A DNA stretch of 64,000 nucleotides from an uncultured Fidelibacterota bacterium (GTDB lineage Bacteria > Fidelibacterota > Marinisomatia > Marinisomatales > TCS55). Shown one piece after another: positions 17,750-27,462 of the stretch (positions within the stretch are counted from its first letter, which is position 1; every line of letters begins with the position of its first letter). Where the stretch lies: positions 1 through 64,000 of the forward strand of contig CACHMU010000003.1 of the NCBI GenBank assembly GCA_902581045.1, read 5' to 3'. The position numbers and the translations under genes are program-made. The notes under the pieces were generated by a model, which worked only from the letters and a program-made list of their open reading frames with translations, ran no database searches and was not told the DNA's origin.

Positions 17750-19151
17750 ATAGATCAGTAATAGTTCCAAGAAATACTTCAGCTGCCATAGCAAAAGTTT
17801 CACCAACTGTTGGGTGTGGATGAACAGTTAATGCTATATCTTCCGCATCAACCCCCATTTCAATAGATATCATTGCTTCAGATATCATATCACCGGCACC
17901 CGGACCAACTATTCCAACACCTAGCACTTTTTTATTATCTGGATCAAAGAGGATTTTTGTTTTTCCTTGATTTGCACCCATGGCAATTGCCCTTCCACTT
18001 GCTGCCCAGGGGAACTCTCCTTTATTATATTTTATTTTATTTTGTTTAGCTTCTACCTCATTAAGCCCTGCCCAGGCAACTTCAGGATCTGTATAAACCA
18101 CAGATGGAATTGCTTGGCAATCCATAGCAGCCGGATGTCCAGCACATACTTCAGCTGCAACTTTCCCCTCATGAGTGGCCTTATGAGCTAACATTGGATT
18201 TCCTACAATGTCACCAATTGCAAAAATATTTTCTACAGATGTTCTTTGATAAACATCAACATCGATATAACCATCAACATTTAATTTTATATCTGTATTT
18301 TCAATTTTCAATAATTCCAGATTAGGTTTTCTTCCAATAGCAATTAATACCTTATTATAATTAGACTTAGTTACACCATTTCCATTTTCAATTGTTACAT
18401 TTATTGAGTTATTTTTTTGCACCTCTAACTTTGTGACCTTTGATGATAATAAAATTGAATCAAATTGCTTATTTAATTTTCTGTAAAGTGGTTTTACAAT
18501 ATCTTCATCAGCACCTGGAATTATATTGGGCATGAATTCGACCAGCGTAACCTTAGATCCCAGCGATGAATATACCTGTCCAAGCTCCAAGCCAATTGCA
18601 CCACCTCCGATGACAAGTAAGTTTTTTGGTATATCATTTAATTCAAGCGCCGTTCTAGAATTTAAGACTGACTCGTGTTCTACGGATATACCTGGTATCA
18701 TACTTGAAGTTGAACCTGCAGCAATAATACATTTTTGAAATTTTATAGTTGAAACGGATGATTTTGTTTTTACGTTTAACTCGTTATTATTTTTGAAGCT
18801 TGCTAATCCTTGAATTGTTTCAACACCTCGAGCCTTAGCCATTTTATCAATACCTTGGTTGAGTTGTGATACAATTTTATTTTTATGTGATCTTATTTGA
18901 TCTAGATCAATACTAGGTTTATTATATAATACCCCCATTTTAGAAAGACTATGTGCTTCATCCATAACTTTTGAAATATGAAGAAGTGCTTTTGATGGAA
19001 TACAGCCACGGTTTAGACACACACCTCCAAGAGTAGGATCACGATCAATTAATACAACATTTTTACCAAGATCAGCAGCACGAAAAGCAGCAGCATAACC
19101 CCCGGGCCCTGCTCCAATTACAGCAATTTCTGCTTGCGTAGTTTTGTTCAT
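17736..19151 (-). CDS. lpd: Dihydrolipoamide dehydrogenase (E3 of pyruvate dehydrogenase)
   Basis: This 471 aa flavoprotein reoxidises dihydrolipoyl groups with NAD+. It has the FAD site AVIGAGPGGYAAAFRAADLG, the redox disulfide GGVCLNRGCIPSKALLH, the NAD site LLVIGGGAIGLELG, the second FAD motif FAIGDIVG and the C-terminal His-Glu pair in HPHPTVGET. It directly follows aceF (start at 19151, aceF stop at 19152), as expected for a PDH operon, and overlaps the M16 gene downstream. Confidence 0.95.
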   Translation of the reverse strand: MNKTTQAEIAVIGAGPGGYAAAFRAADLGKNVVLIDRDPTLGGVCLNRGCIPSKALLHISKVMDEAHSLSKMGVLYNKPSIDLDQIRSHKNKIVSQLNQGIDKMAKARGVETIQGLASFKNNNELNVKTKSSVSTIKFQKCIIAAGSTSSMIPGISVEHESVLNSRTALELNDIPKNLLVIGGGAIGLELGQVYSSLGSKVTLVEFMPNIIPGADEDIVKPLYRKLNKQFDSILLSSKVTKLEVQKNNSINVTIENGNGVTKSNYNKVLIAIGRKPNLELLKIENTDIKLNVDGYIDVDVYQRTSVENIFAIGDIVGNPMLAHKATHEGKVAAEVCAGHPAAMDCQAIPSVVYTDPEVAWAGLNEVEAKQNKIKYNKGEFPWAASGRAIAMGANQGKTKILFDPDNKKVLGVGIVGPGAGDMISEAMISIEMGVDAEDIALTVHPHPTVGETFAMAAEVFLGTITDLYVPK

Positions 19152-20420
19152 TTATTTATCCGAAAAATTTGAAATATCCTCAAGTACTTCACTAAATTTT
19201 GAAGTGAAACTTGCCCCCGCAACACCATCAATGACTCTATGATCATATGATAATGAAAAAGGCATAATATATTTTGGTGAATTATTTTTTATTTTTTCAC
19301 TATAAATATTTTCCCACCAACTTTGTGAGATACCTAATATTGCAACTTCTGGAGGATTGATTATTGGGGTGAAAAAAGTACCACCTACCCCGCCAAGACT
19401 TGAAATTGTAAATGTTCCAGATTGCAGTTCATGTGGCTTAAGCTTTTTATCTCTAGCTCTCTGACTTAAATCACCTAGTTCTTTTGATAATTCAATTATA
19501 GACTTTTTATCTACATCTTTTACAACAGGTACTACAAGTCCGTTTGGAGTATCAACCGCAACACCTAAATTAAAGTATTTTTTAATAATAAGATTTTCAC
19601 CATTTTGATCTAAAGAACTATTGAATTTGGGCATTTCTTTAAGAACTATTGTAGCTGCTTTCATCAAAAATGGTAGAAATGTTACTTTTATTTTCTTTTT
19701 GGCATTATTTTTATTCAGTTTCTTTCTGTATTCATTCAAAGCAGTAATATCTGCCTTATCAAATTGTGTTACATGCGGTATTGATTGCCAGGCGTGCTGG
19801 AGTCGTTTGCCAGTAATTTTATTAATTTTTGTCAGTTTTTGTGCTTCAACTTTTCCCCATTGAGAAAAATCAACTTCTGGTTCTTGGTATCCAATATCCC
19901 CAGATGACATAGCCATTTGAAGTTTTATATAGTTATTAAGATCATCTTTGGTTATACGACCCTTAGCTCCAGTTCCTTTTATTATATTTAAATTAATATT
20001 TAATTCTCTAGAAAGTCTTCTAACCCCTGGTGATGCAAAACCATGTTTATTATCATTATAACTAAATGAATCATTTAATAAAGGTTCTTCAGGAGAGATG
20101 CTATCAGTTTTATCATCATCCTTTTTTGATTCTTCTTTTTCATTTTTAAATTCTGGAACAACAGCTGTTTTTTCAGATTTGTCATCTAATTCTACGCTAA
20201 TTAATTTTTGTCCAGTTTTGATTTCATTACCTACTTCAACAAAAATACTATTGACCTTACCATTAACTTCTGATGGTATTTCCATTGAAGCTTTATCTGA
20301 TTCTAAAACCAGAATTGTTTTGTCAGCTGTAATTACATCACCCACAGATACTTTAACCTCACTTACTTCCGCACCATCAATTCCTTCTCCTAAATCTGGC
20401 AGTTTAATCTCTTTAATCAC
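19152..20420 (-). CDS. aceF: Dihydrolipoamide acetyltransferase (E2 of pyruvate dehydrogenase), single lipoyl domain
   Basis: The 422 aa protein starts with one lipoyl domain (residues 1-80, lipoylated Lys in ESDKASMEIP). A charged linker follows, then the peripheral subunit-binding domain near 130-170 (ASPGVRRLSRELNINL and GAKGRITKDDL). The catalytic acetyltransferase domain ends with SYDHRVIDGVAGASF, giving the active-site His. E. coli AceF has three lipoyl domains, so this is a compact version. It sits 8 bases after aceE and abuts lpd. Confidence 0.94.
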   Translation of the reverse strand: MIKEIKLPDLGEGIDGAEVSEVKVSVGDVITADKTILVLESDKASMEIPSEVNGKVNSIFVEVGNEIKTGQKLISVELDDKSEKTAVVPEFKNEKEESKKDDDKTDSISPEEPLLNDSFSYNDNKHGFASPGVRRLSRELNINLNIIKGTGAKGRITKDDLNNYIKLQMAMSSGDIGYQEPEVDFSQWGKVEAQKLTKINKITGKRLQHAWQSIPHVTQFDKADITALNEYRKKLNKNNAKKKIKVTFLPFLMKAATIVLKEMPKFNSSLDQNGENLIIKKYFNLGVAVDTPNGLVVPVVKDVDKKSIIELSKELGDLSQRARDKKLKPHELQSGTFTISSLGGVGGTFFTPIINPPEVAILGISQSWWENIYSEKIKNNSPKYIMPFSLSYDHRVIDGVAGASFTSKFSEVLEDISNFSDK

Positions 20421-20428
20421 CTTGACTC

Positions 20429-23083
20429 CTAAACGGTTATTGGACTTGGTTTTTCAGGGTCTAAATCATATTTTTTCATAGCACTTTGTATTATACTTGT
20501 TTCAATATTTCCTTCTAAAGCTAATGCCTTTAATGCAGTTAGTACTATATAATATCGATCAACCTCAAAAAATCTTCTCAGATTTTCCCTTGTATCGCTA
20601 CGCCCAAACCCATCAGTTCCAAGTGCATAAAAATTGCCGGGTACATAAGGTCCAATTTGTTCAGAAACCATTTTTACGTAATCAGAAACAGCAACAGTTG
20701 GTACATTATTTTTACTTAAGCATTTTTCTAAATGTGATTTTTTAGGTGTTTTGTCTGAGTGAAGCAGATTCCACCTTTCTGTTTCTTCTGCATCCCTTCT
20801 AAGTTCACTAAAACTTGTTACATTCCAAATACCAGCTTCTATTCCCCAATCCTTTTTTAATAATTTTTCAGCCTCAAGAACTTCTCGCATTAAAGGGCCA
20901 CTTCCTAATAATCTTACTCTAGGTGTTTTTGTTGATTTTATTTTATATAAACCATTTATTATATCTTTTTGTATTTTAGCTGGCATTGGAGGGTGCACGT
21001 AGTTTTCATTTTCCAAGGTTAAATAATAAATTACATCTTTATTCTCTTGACACATTTCCACGAGTCCACGATGTATAATTGTAGCAATTTCATAACCATA
21101 TGCCAAATCATAGGCTTTAATATTAGGTGTAGCCGCAGCAGCCAAATGACTATGACCATCTTGGTGTTGTAAGCCCTCACCATTTAATGTTGTTCGACCA
21201 GCTGTACCCCCCAACAAGAATCCTCGCGCTTTCATATCACCTGCTGCCCAAATCAAATCCCATGTTCTCTGAAATCCAAACATTGAATAATATATATAAA
21301 AAGGTATCATCTTTATACCATGATTACTATAGCTTGTTCCAGCAGCAATAAATGATGATACAGCACCAGCTTCATTAATCCCCTCTTCTAATATTTGCCC
21401 ATTAGTTGCTTCTTTATAATATAAGAACTGATCAGAGTCAACGGGGTCATAGAGCTGTCCTGCGCTGGAATAGATTCCAAGCTGTCGGAATAATGGATCC
21501 ATACCAAACGTTCTAGCCTCATCTGGTATTATTGGCACAATATTTTGACCGATATCTTTATCTTTTGCCAATAGAGTAATTAATCTGACATAGGCCATAG
21601 TTGTAGATATTTTTCTATCTCCACTACCATCAATTAATTCTTTAAAGATAGATATATTTGGAACTTTTAGTTTTTTAGATTTATCAGACCTTGATGGTAA
21701 AAAACCACCTAGCTTCTTTCTTTGATCAATAAGATATTTATATTCTTTAGTGTTTTTATTAAACCGATAGAAAGGGGCTTTCATTGCCTCTTCATCATTA
21801 AATTTTAGGTTAAACCTATCTCTAAAATATAAGAGTTCTTTTTCATTAAGCTTTTTTTGATTGTGTGTTATATTTCTACCTTCACCAGCTTCACCTAAAC
21901 CATATCCTTTTATAGTTCTAGCTAAAATCACTGTAGGTCTATCTTTATGATTAATAGCCTCATTATAAGCGGCGTACATTTTTTCAGGATCATGGCCGCC
22001 TAATCTTAATCGTTCTAATTGTTTATCAGAAAGGTGATCAACCATTTTTAATAGTTCAGATGATTTGCCAAAAAAATGCTCACGTATATATGCGCCATCT
22101 TCTACAATATATTTTAATAAATCCCCATCAACAATTTCTTCCAGTCTATTTAAAAGCAACTCATTAGATTCATTCTCAATCAACTCATCCCAATCGCTTC
22201 CCCATATTACTTTTATTACATTCCATCCAGCGCCCCGAAATGCACCTTCTAATTCCTGTATAACTTTTGAGTTTCCCCTTACAGGACCATCTAATCTTTG
22301 AAGATTACAATTAACTACAAAAACAAGGTTATCTAATTTTTCTCGCGTGGCCAAAGTTAGCGCACCAAGTGCCTCAGGTTCATCCATTTCTCCATCGCCT
22401 AAAAACGCAAATACTTTTCTAGAAGATTCTTTTTTTAGTTTTCGATCAGATAAGTAACGCATAAATCGAGCCTGATATATTGCCATTATTGGGCCTAAAC
22501 CCATAGATACAGTGGCAAACTGCCAAAAGTCTGGCATTAAATATGTATGTGGATAAGATGACAGTCCACCCTCTTCTGATAGTTCCCTTCTAAAATTATG
22601 TAAATGCTTAGCATCTAGTCGTCCTTCAAGATATGCTCTTGAATAAATCCCTGGAGATGCATGGCCCTGAAAAAATATTAAATCTGCCCCATCCTTATGA
22701 TTAGGTCCTTTGAAAATATGATTGAAAGCAACTTCATAAAGAGTTGCTGCAGATGCAAATGTTGATATATGACCACCAATTCCAGGCGTTTCCTTATTAG
22801 CTTTAGTAACCATAGCCATAGCATTCCATCGAATAATAGATTTAATTTTTCTCTCAAGAATCCTATCACCAGGATAAGAAGGCTGGTCCCCTGGTAAGAT
22901 TGTATTTATAAATGGTGTATTCGTATTAAATGGTAAGCGAGCACCGTTGGCTTGAGCAAATTCTATAAGTTTTTCTAATAGATATCTGGTACGCTCATAC
23001 CCGTGCTCTTCAAGAGCATCTTCAATTGACTCTATCCACTCTTTCGTTTCTTGAGGGTCTATATCTTTATATTTTTCCGCCAT
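20429..23083 (-). CDS. aceE: Pyruvate dehydrogenase E1, homodimeric AceE type
   Basis: The 884 aa protein matches the E. coli AceE size (887). It carries the thiamine diphosphate motif GDGEMDEPEALGAL ending in VVNCNLQRLDGPV, the substrate-channel segment FFQGHASPGIYSRAYLEGRL, and the transketolase-like central domain (GGTAGRTTLNGEGLQHQDGHSH). It decarboxylates pyruvate and acetylates the E2 lipoyl group. It is the first gene of the minus-strand PDH operon, so a promoter is expected in the 110 bases upstream (23084-23193), although no clear box stands out. Homodimeric AceE is typical of Proteobacteria and less so of FCB bacteria. Confidence 0.96.
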   Translation of the reverse strand: MAEKYKDIDPQETKEWIESIEDALEEHGYERTRYLLEKLIEFAQANGARLPFNTNTPFINTILPGDQPSYPGDRILERKIKSIIRWNAMAMVTKANKETPGIGGHISTFASAATLYEVAFNHIFKGPNHKDGADLIFFQGHASPGIYSRAYLEGRLDAKHLHNFRRELSEEGGLSSYPHTYLMPDFWQFATVSMGLGPIMAIYQARFMRYLSDRKLKKESSRKVFAFLGDGEMDEPEALGALTLATREKLDNLVFVVNCNLQRLDGPVRGNSKVIQELEGAFRGAGWNVIKVIWGSDWDELIENESNELLLNRLEEIVDGDLLKYIVEDGAYIREHFFGKSSELLKMVDHLSDKQLERLRLGGHDPEKMYAAYNEAINHKDRPTVILARTIKGYGLGEAGEGRNITHNQKKLNEKELLYFRDRFNLKFNDEEAMKAPFYRFNKNTKEYKYLIDQRKKLGGFLPSRSDKSKKLKVPNISIFKELIDGSGDRKISTTMAYVRLITLLAKDKDIGQNIVPIIPDEARTFGMDPLFRQLGIYSSAGQLYDPVDSDQFLYYKEATNGQILEEGINEAGAVSSFIAAGTSYSNHGIKMIPFYIYYSMFGFQRTWDLIWAAGDMKARGFLLGGTAGRTTLNGEGLQHQDGHSHLAAAATPNIKAYDLAYGYEIATIIHRGLVEMCQENKDVIYYLTLENENYVHPPMPAKIQKDIINGLYKIKSTKTPRVRLLGSGPLMREVLEAEKLLKKDWGIEAGIWNVTSFSELRRDAEETERWNLLHSDKTPKKSHLEKCLSKNNVPTVAVSDYVKMVSEQIGPYVPGNFYALGTDGFGRSDTRENLRRFFEVDRYYIVLTALKALALEGNIETSIIQSAMKKYDLDPEKPSPITV

Positions 23084-23193
23084 ATATATGATTTATTTTT
23101 ACGGATTATTTATTAGGAAATTACATCCTTTATTGAAAACAGATTGAGATTTATCTCTGAAAAGAATTTTAAATATCTTTAAAGAGTTTTTAT

Positions 23194-23445
23194 TTATATT
23201 GAATCAATATCTATATTATTCTTTTTAAGAAAATCTATAGTTTTACTACAAATAGGGGCAGATGTATATAAACGAATTTTTGTATTTTGAATTTCATTTA
23301 TTTTTTTTGCCTGATTTAAAACTCTTAGACCATCACTCATAATAATTCTACTTTTTCTGTCTATAATAATTCCAATATGATCATCACTTTGAACTAAATT
23401 AATTCTCGAGCTCAAACCAAAGTCTACAGCTGATATTTTTTTCAA
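23194..23445 (-). CDS. Small protein of unknown function
   Basis: This 83 aa ORF starts with TTG six bases after the S10 peptidase stop and has reasonable amino-acid composition: HIGIIIDRKSRIIMSDGLRV, then TKIRLYTSAPICSKTIDFL. I recognise no family. No signal peptide or membrane segment is seen. The tight spacing suggests it is the last gene of the operon that includes the pilus-like genes and the S10 peptidase. The unusual start and small size leave some doubt about coding. Confidence 0.45.
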   Translation of the reverse strand: MKKISAVDFGLSSRINLVQSDDHIGIIIDRKSRIIMSDGLRVLNQAKKINEIQNTKIRLYTSAPICSKTIDFLKKNNIDIDSI

Positions 23446-23451
23446 AACTAA

Positions 23452-24936
23452 TTAGTATTTTGCGGGCGCACCATTTTTAGGTGTTGAGTATACAATAAAC
23501 GATCTTATATCTTCATTAGATTTTCTTAAATCTTCTTTTCTGAGGTACATCATATGTCCGCTTCTATAACCTTTAAAAATCAACCTGTCTTTCATTCTAC
23601 CACTTGGGTCCAGACGCCACATAGTATATTTTGCATCAAAATATTTTGTTGCACCATCATAATAACCCGACTGTATCATTGTATGTAAATATGGGTTTTG
23701 AGCCATTGCTTGCCTAAGATTCTCACCAGTATTATTGTTTGATCTGTCCCAAGGCCTTACTGGACCAAACATATTATATTTTACATCTGTTTCAAATTTT
23801 AATACATTTTTATAATAGTAATTTATTGCCGGGGTGAAAGAATGAAGCCATGAGGTTAATTCAGAATTAAAATCAGGACGCTCCCCACCTTTGGTTTTAT
23901 CTAAACCCTTATAGCGTGAGTCTAAACGACCAACTGTGTAGCCTTCTTCCCTTAATAGTTCTTTCCAAAAAAATGATGTTGGAACATCTAGATTATAAGA
24001 AAGAATTGATTCTTTTGATATGCCAGAAAAGCGAGACATGGTTTCAGCCGCCTCATCTCTGGTTTCACTAGATACATACCCACCTTTTGCCAGGATAGGC
24101 ATTAATTGGTTTATAGAATAATCCTCAGATAGTTGTAAAACTTTAAGTAAATCTTGTGCCTGAAGATCTTTGGGTAATTTTTTATGATACCATGCAGCGG
24201 CAGTAAAATATGGTAATCTAAGCGAAGCGCCAAGAGGGCCAGCACGTCTACCAGCACCAGAATCAATTCCTAATTCTGTTGGAGAAACCAATATTACCCC
24301 ATTTAAATACATCCATTGTCGATTTTGTAATGCATGCGCGAGTCCAGAAACACGTGTTGTCCCATAGCTTTCCCCAATAAGATATTTTGGAGATTCCCAC
24401 CGATTTACACGCTGGATAAATGTATTGATCCATTCAGCTAAATATTTTATATCTGCATTTACGCCAAAAAAGGTCTCTTTTTTTACTTTTTTATCCAAAA
24501 TTCGTGAATATCCTGTGTTAACAGGATTGACGAATACAATATCAGCTATATCTAAAATGGAATATGGATTATTTTTAACACCGTATGGCTGAATTGGAAA
24601 CCCCTCATCATCAACATTAAGTATCATTGGGCCAGTGTATGCTAAGTGCATCCAGACGGAACCAGAGCCGGGGCCACCATTAAAGGAAATTAATATCGGA
24701 CGGCTAGCACGATTACTTATATTTTGACGCTCATAATAAGTATAGTGTACTGCTGCTATTGGCTTACCATCGTTGTCCCACACTGGTTGTGTTCCGGTTG
24801 TAGCACTATAATTAACCTTTTTGTTTTTAATTTGTGTACTATGAAATGTAACAATTGCAGTATCACCTGGAATAGATACAGATTGGGCTTTAATTATTCC
24901 TAATATGATAAAGATAAAAATAAATTTCTTTTTCAT
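23452..24936 (-). CDS. Secreted S10 family serine carboxypeptidase
   Basis: The 494 aa protein has a signal peptide (MKKKFIFIFIILGIIKAQS), so it acts in the periplasm or outside. The S10 features are the oxyanion region ILISFNGGPGSGSVWMH, the nucleophile in YLIGESYGTTR, the Asp in GYYDGATKYFDA and the His in GYRSGHMMYLRKED. S10 enzymes cut C-terminal residues from peptides and work best at acid pH. It follows the PilO/PilP-like gene by 22 bases on the same strand. It may be cotranscribed, but a functional link is not evident. Confidence 0.9.
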   Translation of the reverse strand: MKKKFIFIFIILGIIKAQSVSIPGDTAIVTFHSTQIKNKKVNYSATTGTQPVWDNDGKPIAAVHYTYYERQNISNRASRPILISFNGGPGSGSVWMHLAYTGPMILNVDDEGFPIQPYGVKNNPYSILDIADIVFVNPVNTGYSRILDKKVKKETFFGVNADIKYLAEWINTFIQRVNRWESPKYLIGESYGTTRVSGLAHALQNRQWMYLNGVILVSPTELGIDSGAGRRAGPLGASLRLPYFTAAAWYHKKLPKDLQAQDLLKVLQLSEDYSINQLMPILAKGGYVSSETRDEAAETMSRFSGISKESILSYNLDVPTSFFWKELLREEGYTVGRLDSRYKGLDKTKGGERPDFNSELTSWLHSFTPAINYYYKNVLKFETDVKYNMFGPVRPWDRSNNNTGENLRQAMAQNPYLHTMIQSGYYDGATKYFDAKYTMWRLDPSGRMKDRLIFKGYRSGHMMYLRKEDLRKSNEDIRSFIVYSTPKNGAPAKY

Positions 24937-24958
24937 TTTTTATTCCTTTAAAATTAGC

Positions 24959-25960
24959 TTAATTGTTTAAACGGGTGCTATATAGCTTTCCCTTATATAT
25001 AAATGTCATTTGATTATTTTTTCTTGCATTAGAGAAAGCTTTTTTAAAACCATCTAGAGAATATACAGATTGATTTTCATCAACTTCTACTTCCAAAACC
25101 AGACTTTTTCTTTTACCAGATAAAATAACACCCTCTTCATCAATTCTAGATATTATATAAGGGCCAATCTTTGATCCCAATGAATAGAGTTTATTATTAA
25201 TAATTGCACCCAGTGGTTTAGACAATATTGTTTGAGTTAGTAAATATTCTTTTTTAAATGACATCTGGCTCTCAAAATCTCTCTTCTTATTAGATAATCT
25301 TGATTCTGAAAAAATGTCATTTTTCCAATTAATTTGAGTTGATAAAATTTCATTAGGTATTTTAGGAACTGTATTTTTTATTTTTTCTATATTTATATTA
25401 TTATCGTAGATATTTTGATTTTGTAGCGATCTATATAAAAACATATTAAGGGATGCTTCCACTTGTCTTTTATTATTTGTAGACTTGATTTCCATTGCAT
25501 TTATGAGATAGCTCATTTCAGATAAAGCATTAATTAGTAAACCGATATTTAAAAAAGCCCCTCTTATCGAAAGCTCAACATTATACCTTTCTACCTTAAC
25601 GGTAAGACCTTGAATAGCATTTTGTGGGATATCAAGAGTGTTCTTTAATCTAGGAATTAGTTCATCTATCGAAACATTATATTTTTTGCAAATATCTTTA
25701 ATTTCATTTAATGCTAAAACAACATCGTCATCATTTTCGAAATAAGATGCTAGTGACGATATGTTTTTTATGTACCTATCATATTTATTTTGTAAATCCA
25801 ATATTGATTCATTATTTTTTTCAAAAAGTTTAATATTAGATTTTGTAAGATTAATTTTTTCTTTGGTTTCTTTTTGTAAATCTATAGAAACAAAGTTATA
25901 ATAACATATTCCAATGATTAATAATAACGTAGTAGCCATTTTATATGAATATATTTTCAT
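24959..25960 (-). CDS. PilO-like inner-membrane protein with C-terminal PilP/GspC-like domain
   Basis: The 333 aa protein has one N-terminal membrane helix (about residues 8-25), a coiled-coil stretch (28-70) and a periplasmic ferredoxin-like PilO-type fold. That fold covers about 75-180 (DICKKYNVSIDELIPRL, LSIRGAFLNIGLLINALSEM, INAMEIKS). Residues about 255-333 resemble the HR domain of PilP/GspC: LSKPLGAIINNKLYSLG, KIGPYIISRIDEEGVIL, then short strands. In type IV pili and type II secretion these parts are separate proteins joining the inner-membrane platform to the secretin. Here they seem fused. Its ATG overlaps the PilN-like stop as ATGA. Family assignment is by pattern only. Confidence 0.65.
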   Translation of the reverse strand: MKIYSYKMATTLLLIIGICYYNFVSIDLQKETKEKINLTKSNIKLFEKNNESILDLQNKYDRYIKNISSLASYFENDDDVVLALNEIKDICKKYNVSIDELIPRLKNTLDIPQNAIQGLTVKVERYNVELSIRGAFLNIGLLINALSEMSYLINAMEIKSTNNKRQVEASLNMFLYRSLQNQNIYDNNINIEKIKNTVPKIPNEILSTQINWKNDIFSESRLSNKKRDFESQMSFKKEYLLTQTILSKPLGAIINNKLYSLGSKIGPYIISRIDEEGVILSGKRKSLVLEVEVDENQSVYSLDGFKKAFSNARKNNQMTFIYKGKLYSTRLNN

Positions 25961-27462
25961 ATTGTAATATCTATAGTAAAAAGTATACTGCTTTGTTTAA
26001 TGGTTTGTTGATTAATTAAAACAGCATCTTTTATAAGATTTTGTTTTTTTATATCGCTTATCATTTGGTTTAATATTCGCCTTCCACTTGAGCCCGCAAC
26101 TCCAATTTTACCATAGAGTGATACAACAAAGTTTCCGCTTTCTTCTTTTTGATTGAGCGTTAATCGGCTAATACTAGTTGCATCAGGAACTAATGATGAA
26201 AGCAATTTTGTAATAAGAACACTTTTTTTTGAATAATGTTCATCAAAAGCTTTTGTTTTGACTAATTGCTCACCAACAATATTGCTTTTTATTAAAGATA
26301 ATTTTTTTTCTTGAATGGGAAGGAAATGATTTAGATCTCTTGATAATATATAATTATTTGAAGAGAAATATATAAGTGAAATTACTATACTAGTTTGGAT
26401 TATTACACCAACACCTGTTCTCCAAATAGATGAAGATGTTTTTGATGATATAGTTTGATAATCAAAATTTTGAACCTTATCTATGCTATCCTTTTCAACA
26501 ATAGTTTCTTTATTATCTAATTTTTCATTATCAGAGGACTTTTCACTTTCTTCAAAGGGAGTTTTCTCATTGATATGTGAATAGTCACTCTCGTGTTCAG
26601 AGTCTTCAATTTCAACTGATTCATCAGTGCTGATTCCAGATTCCTTTTTTAATTGATCTAGGCTTTCCTTCACAGATGGTTGAGCCTGCTCAATTAACTG
26701 ACGATGTTTGCTGATATCAATTTTTAAGCGAACCTCATCTATATCTTCTTCATATTTAATAAGCTTCGTTTTTTGCTTATCTAAATATTGACTGTATGTT
26801 TCATCTTTTTGTCCAGTTAGGGCAGCTTCTTCAATTATCAACTTTAATTTCGCATATGATCTTTTTGTTATGGTGACATCTGACCCTATAAGTGTTTTGG
26901 TGGCTTTGTTTAATTTTTTTTCAAATTCTTTTTTAGCTGCCTTTACTCGTCTTTTACTAGCCACAACCGAACAACGAATTTTCTTTTTTTGTAATTCATC
27001 AAAGTGATTTTCTATCGTACTGTAATGATCACACCATAATATATTATATGATTCAGATATTTTTGATTCAGGTTCAAGCGACATAATCAAATCATGATAT
27101 TTATTTATTTCGCGCTCTATTGCTACAAAATCATTTGCGGTTGAATTATCATTTATATTTAATAATAAATTGATGATGTTGGATTCACCATTTGATAGTT
27201 TGAGTTGAAACAACTGATATTTTTGTTCCTCTATGCTCTTTCTTATAGATTTAAGATATTCATTATAATCTTTATCTTTCTCTGCAAGGTCTTTACCCTT
27301 ATCTATAATTTTTTCAAGCTTTTTTATTGTGTCAGATACACTTTTAAAATCCTTTATAGAGCTAGTTGTTTTAGTATTAATATCTCTTTTGATTTTATAC
27401 TTATCAGCTAATTTCGAATGAACTGAATTAATATCAACTTTAGCTTTTTTATCTTTACTCAT
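25957..27462 (-). CDS. Coiled-coil protein with membrane anchor and PilN-like periplasmic domain
   Basis: The 501 aa protein has a long, charged, Lys/Glu-rich cytoplasmic part (1-340) with coiled-coil stretches and an acidic Ser/Glu linker (about 275-325). One membrane helix follows near 345-365 (TGVGVIIQTSIVISLIYF). The C-terminal region 370-501 resembles the PilN/GspL periplasmic domain: LLSSLVPDATSISRLTL, strand, GSSGRRILNQMISDIKK, then IKDAVLINQ and a final strand. Normal PilN has only a short cytoplasmic tail that binds PilM. No PilM is present here, and the upstream neighbour is a ParA-like ATPase with a one-base overlap. The long tail may bind that ATPase (inference). Confidence 0.65.
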   Translation of the reverse strand: MSKDKKAKVDINSVHSKLADKYKIKRDINTKTTSSIKDFKSVSDTIKKLEKIIDKGKDLAEKDKDYNEYLKSIRKSIEEQKYQLFQLKLSNGESNIINLLLNINDNSTANDFVAIEREINKYHDLIMSLEPESKISESYNILWCDHYSTIENHFDELQKKKIRCSVVASKRRVKAAKKEFEKKLNKATKTLIGSDVTITKRSYAKLKLIIEEAALTGQKDETYSQYLDKQKTKLIKYEEDIDEVRLKIDISKHRQLIEQAQPSVKESLDQLKKESGISTDESVEIEDSEHESDYSHINEKTPFEESEKSSDNEKLDNKETIVEKDSIDKVQNFDYQTISSKTSSSIWRTGVGVIIQTSIVISLIYFSSNNYILSRDLNHFLPIQEKKLSLIKSNIVGEQLVKTKAFDEHYSKKSVLITKLLSSLVPDATSISRLTLNQKEESGNFVVSLYGKIGVAGSSGRRILNQMISDIKKQNLIKDAVLINQQTIKQSSILFTIDITI

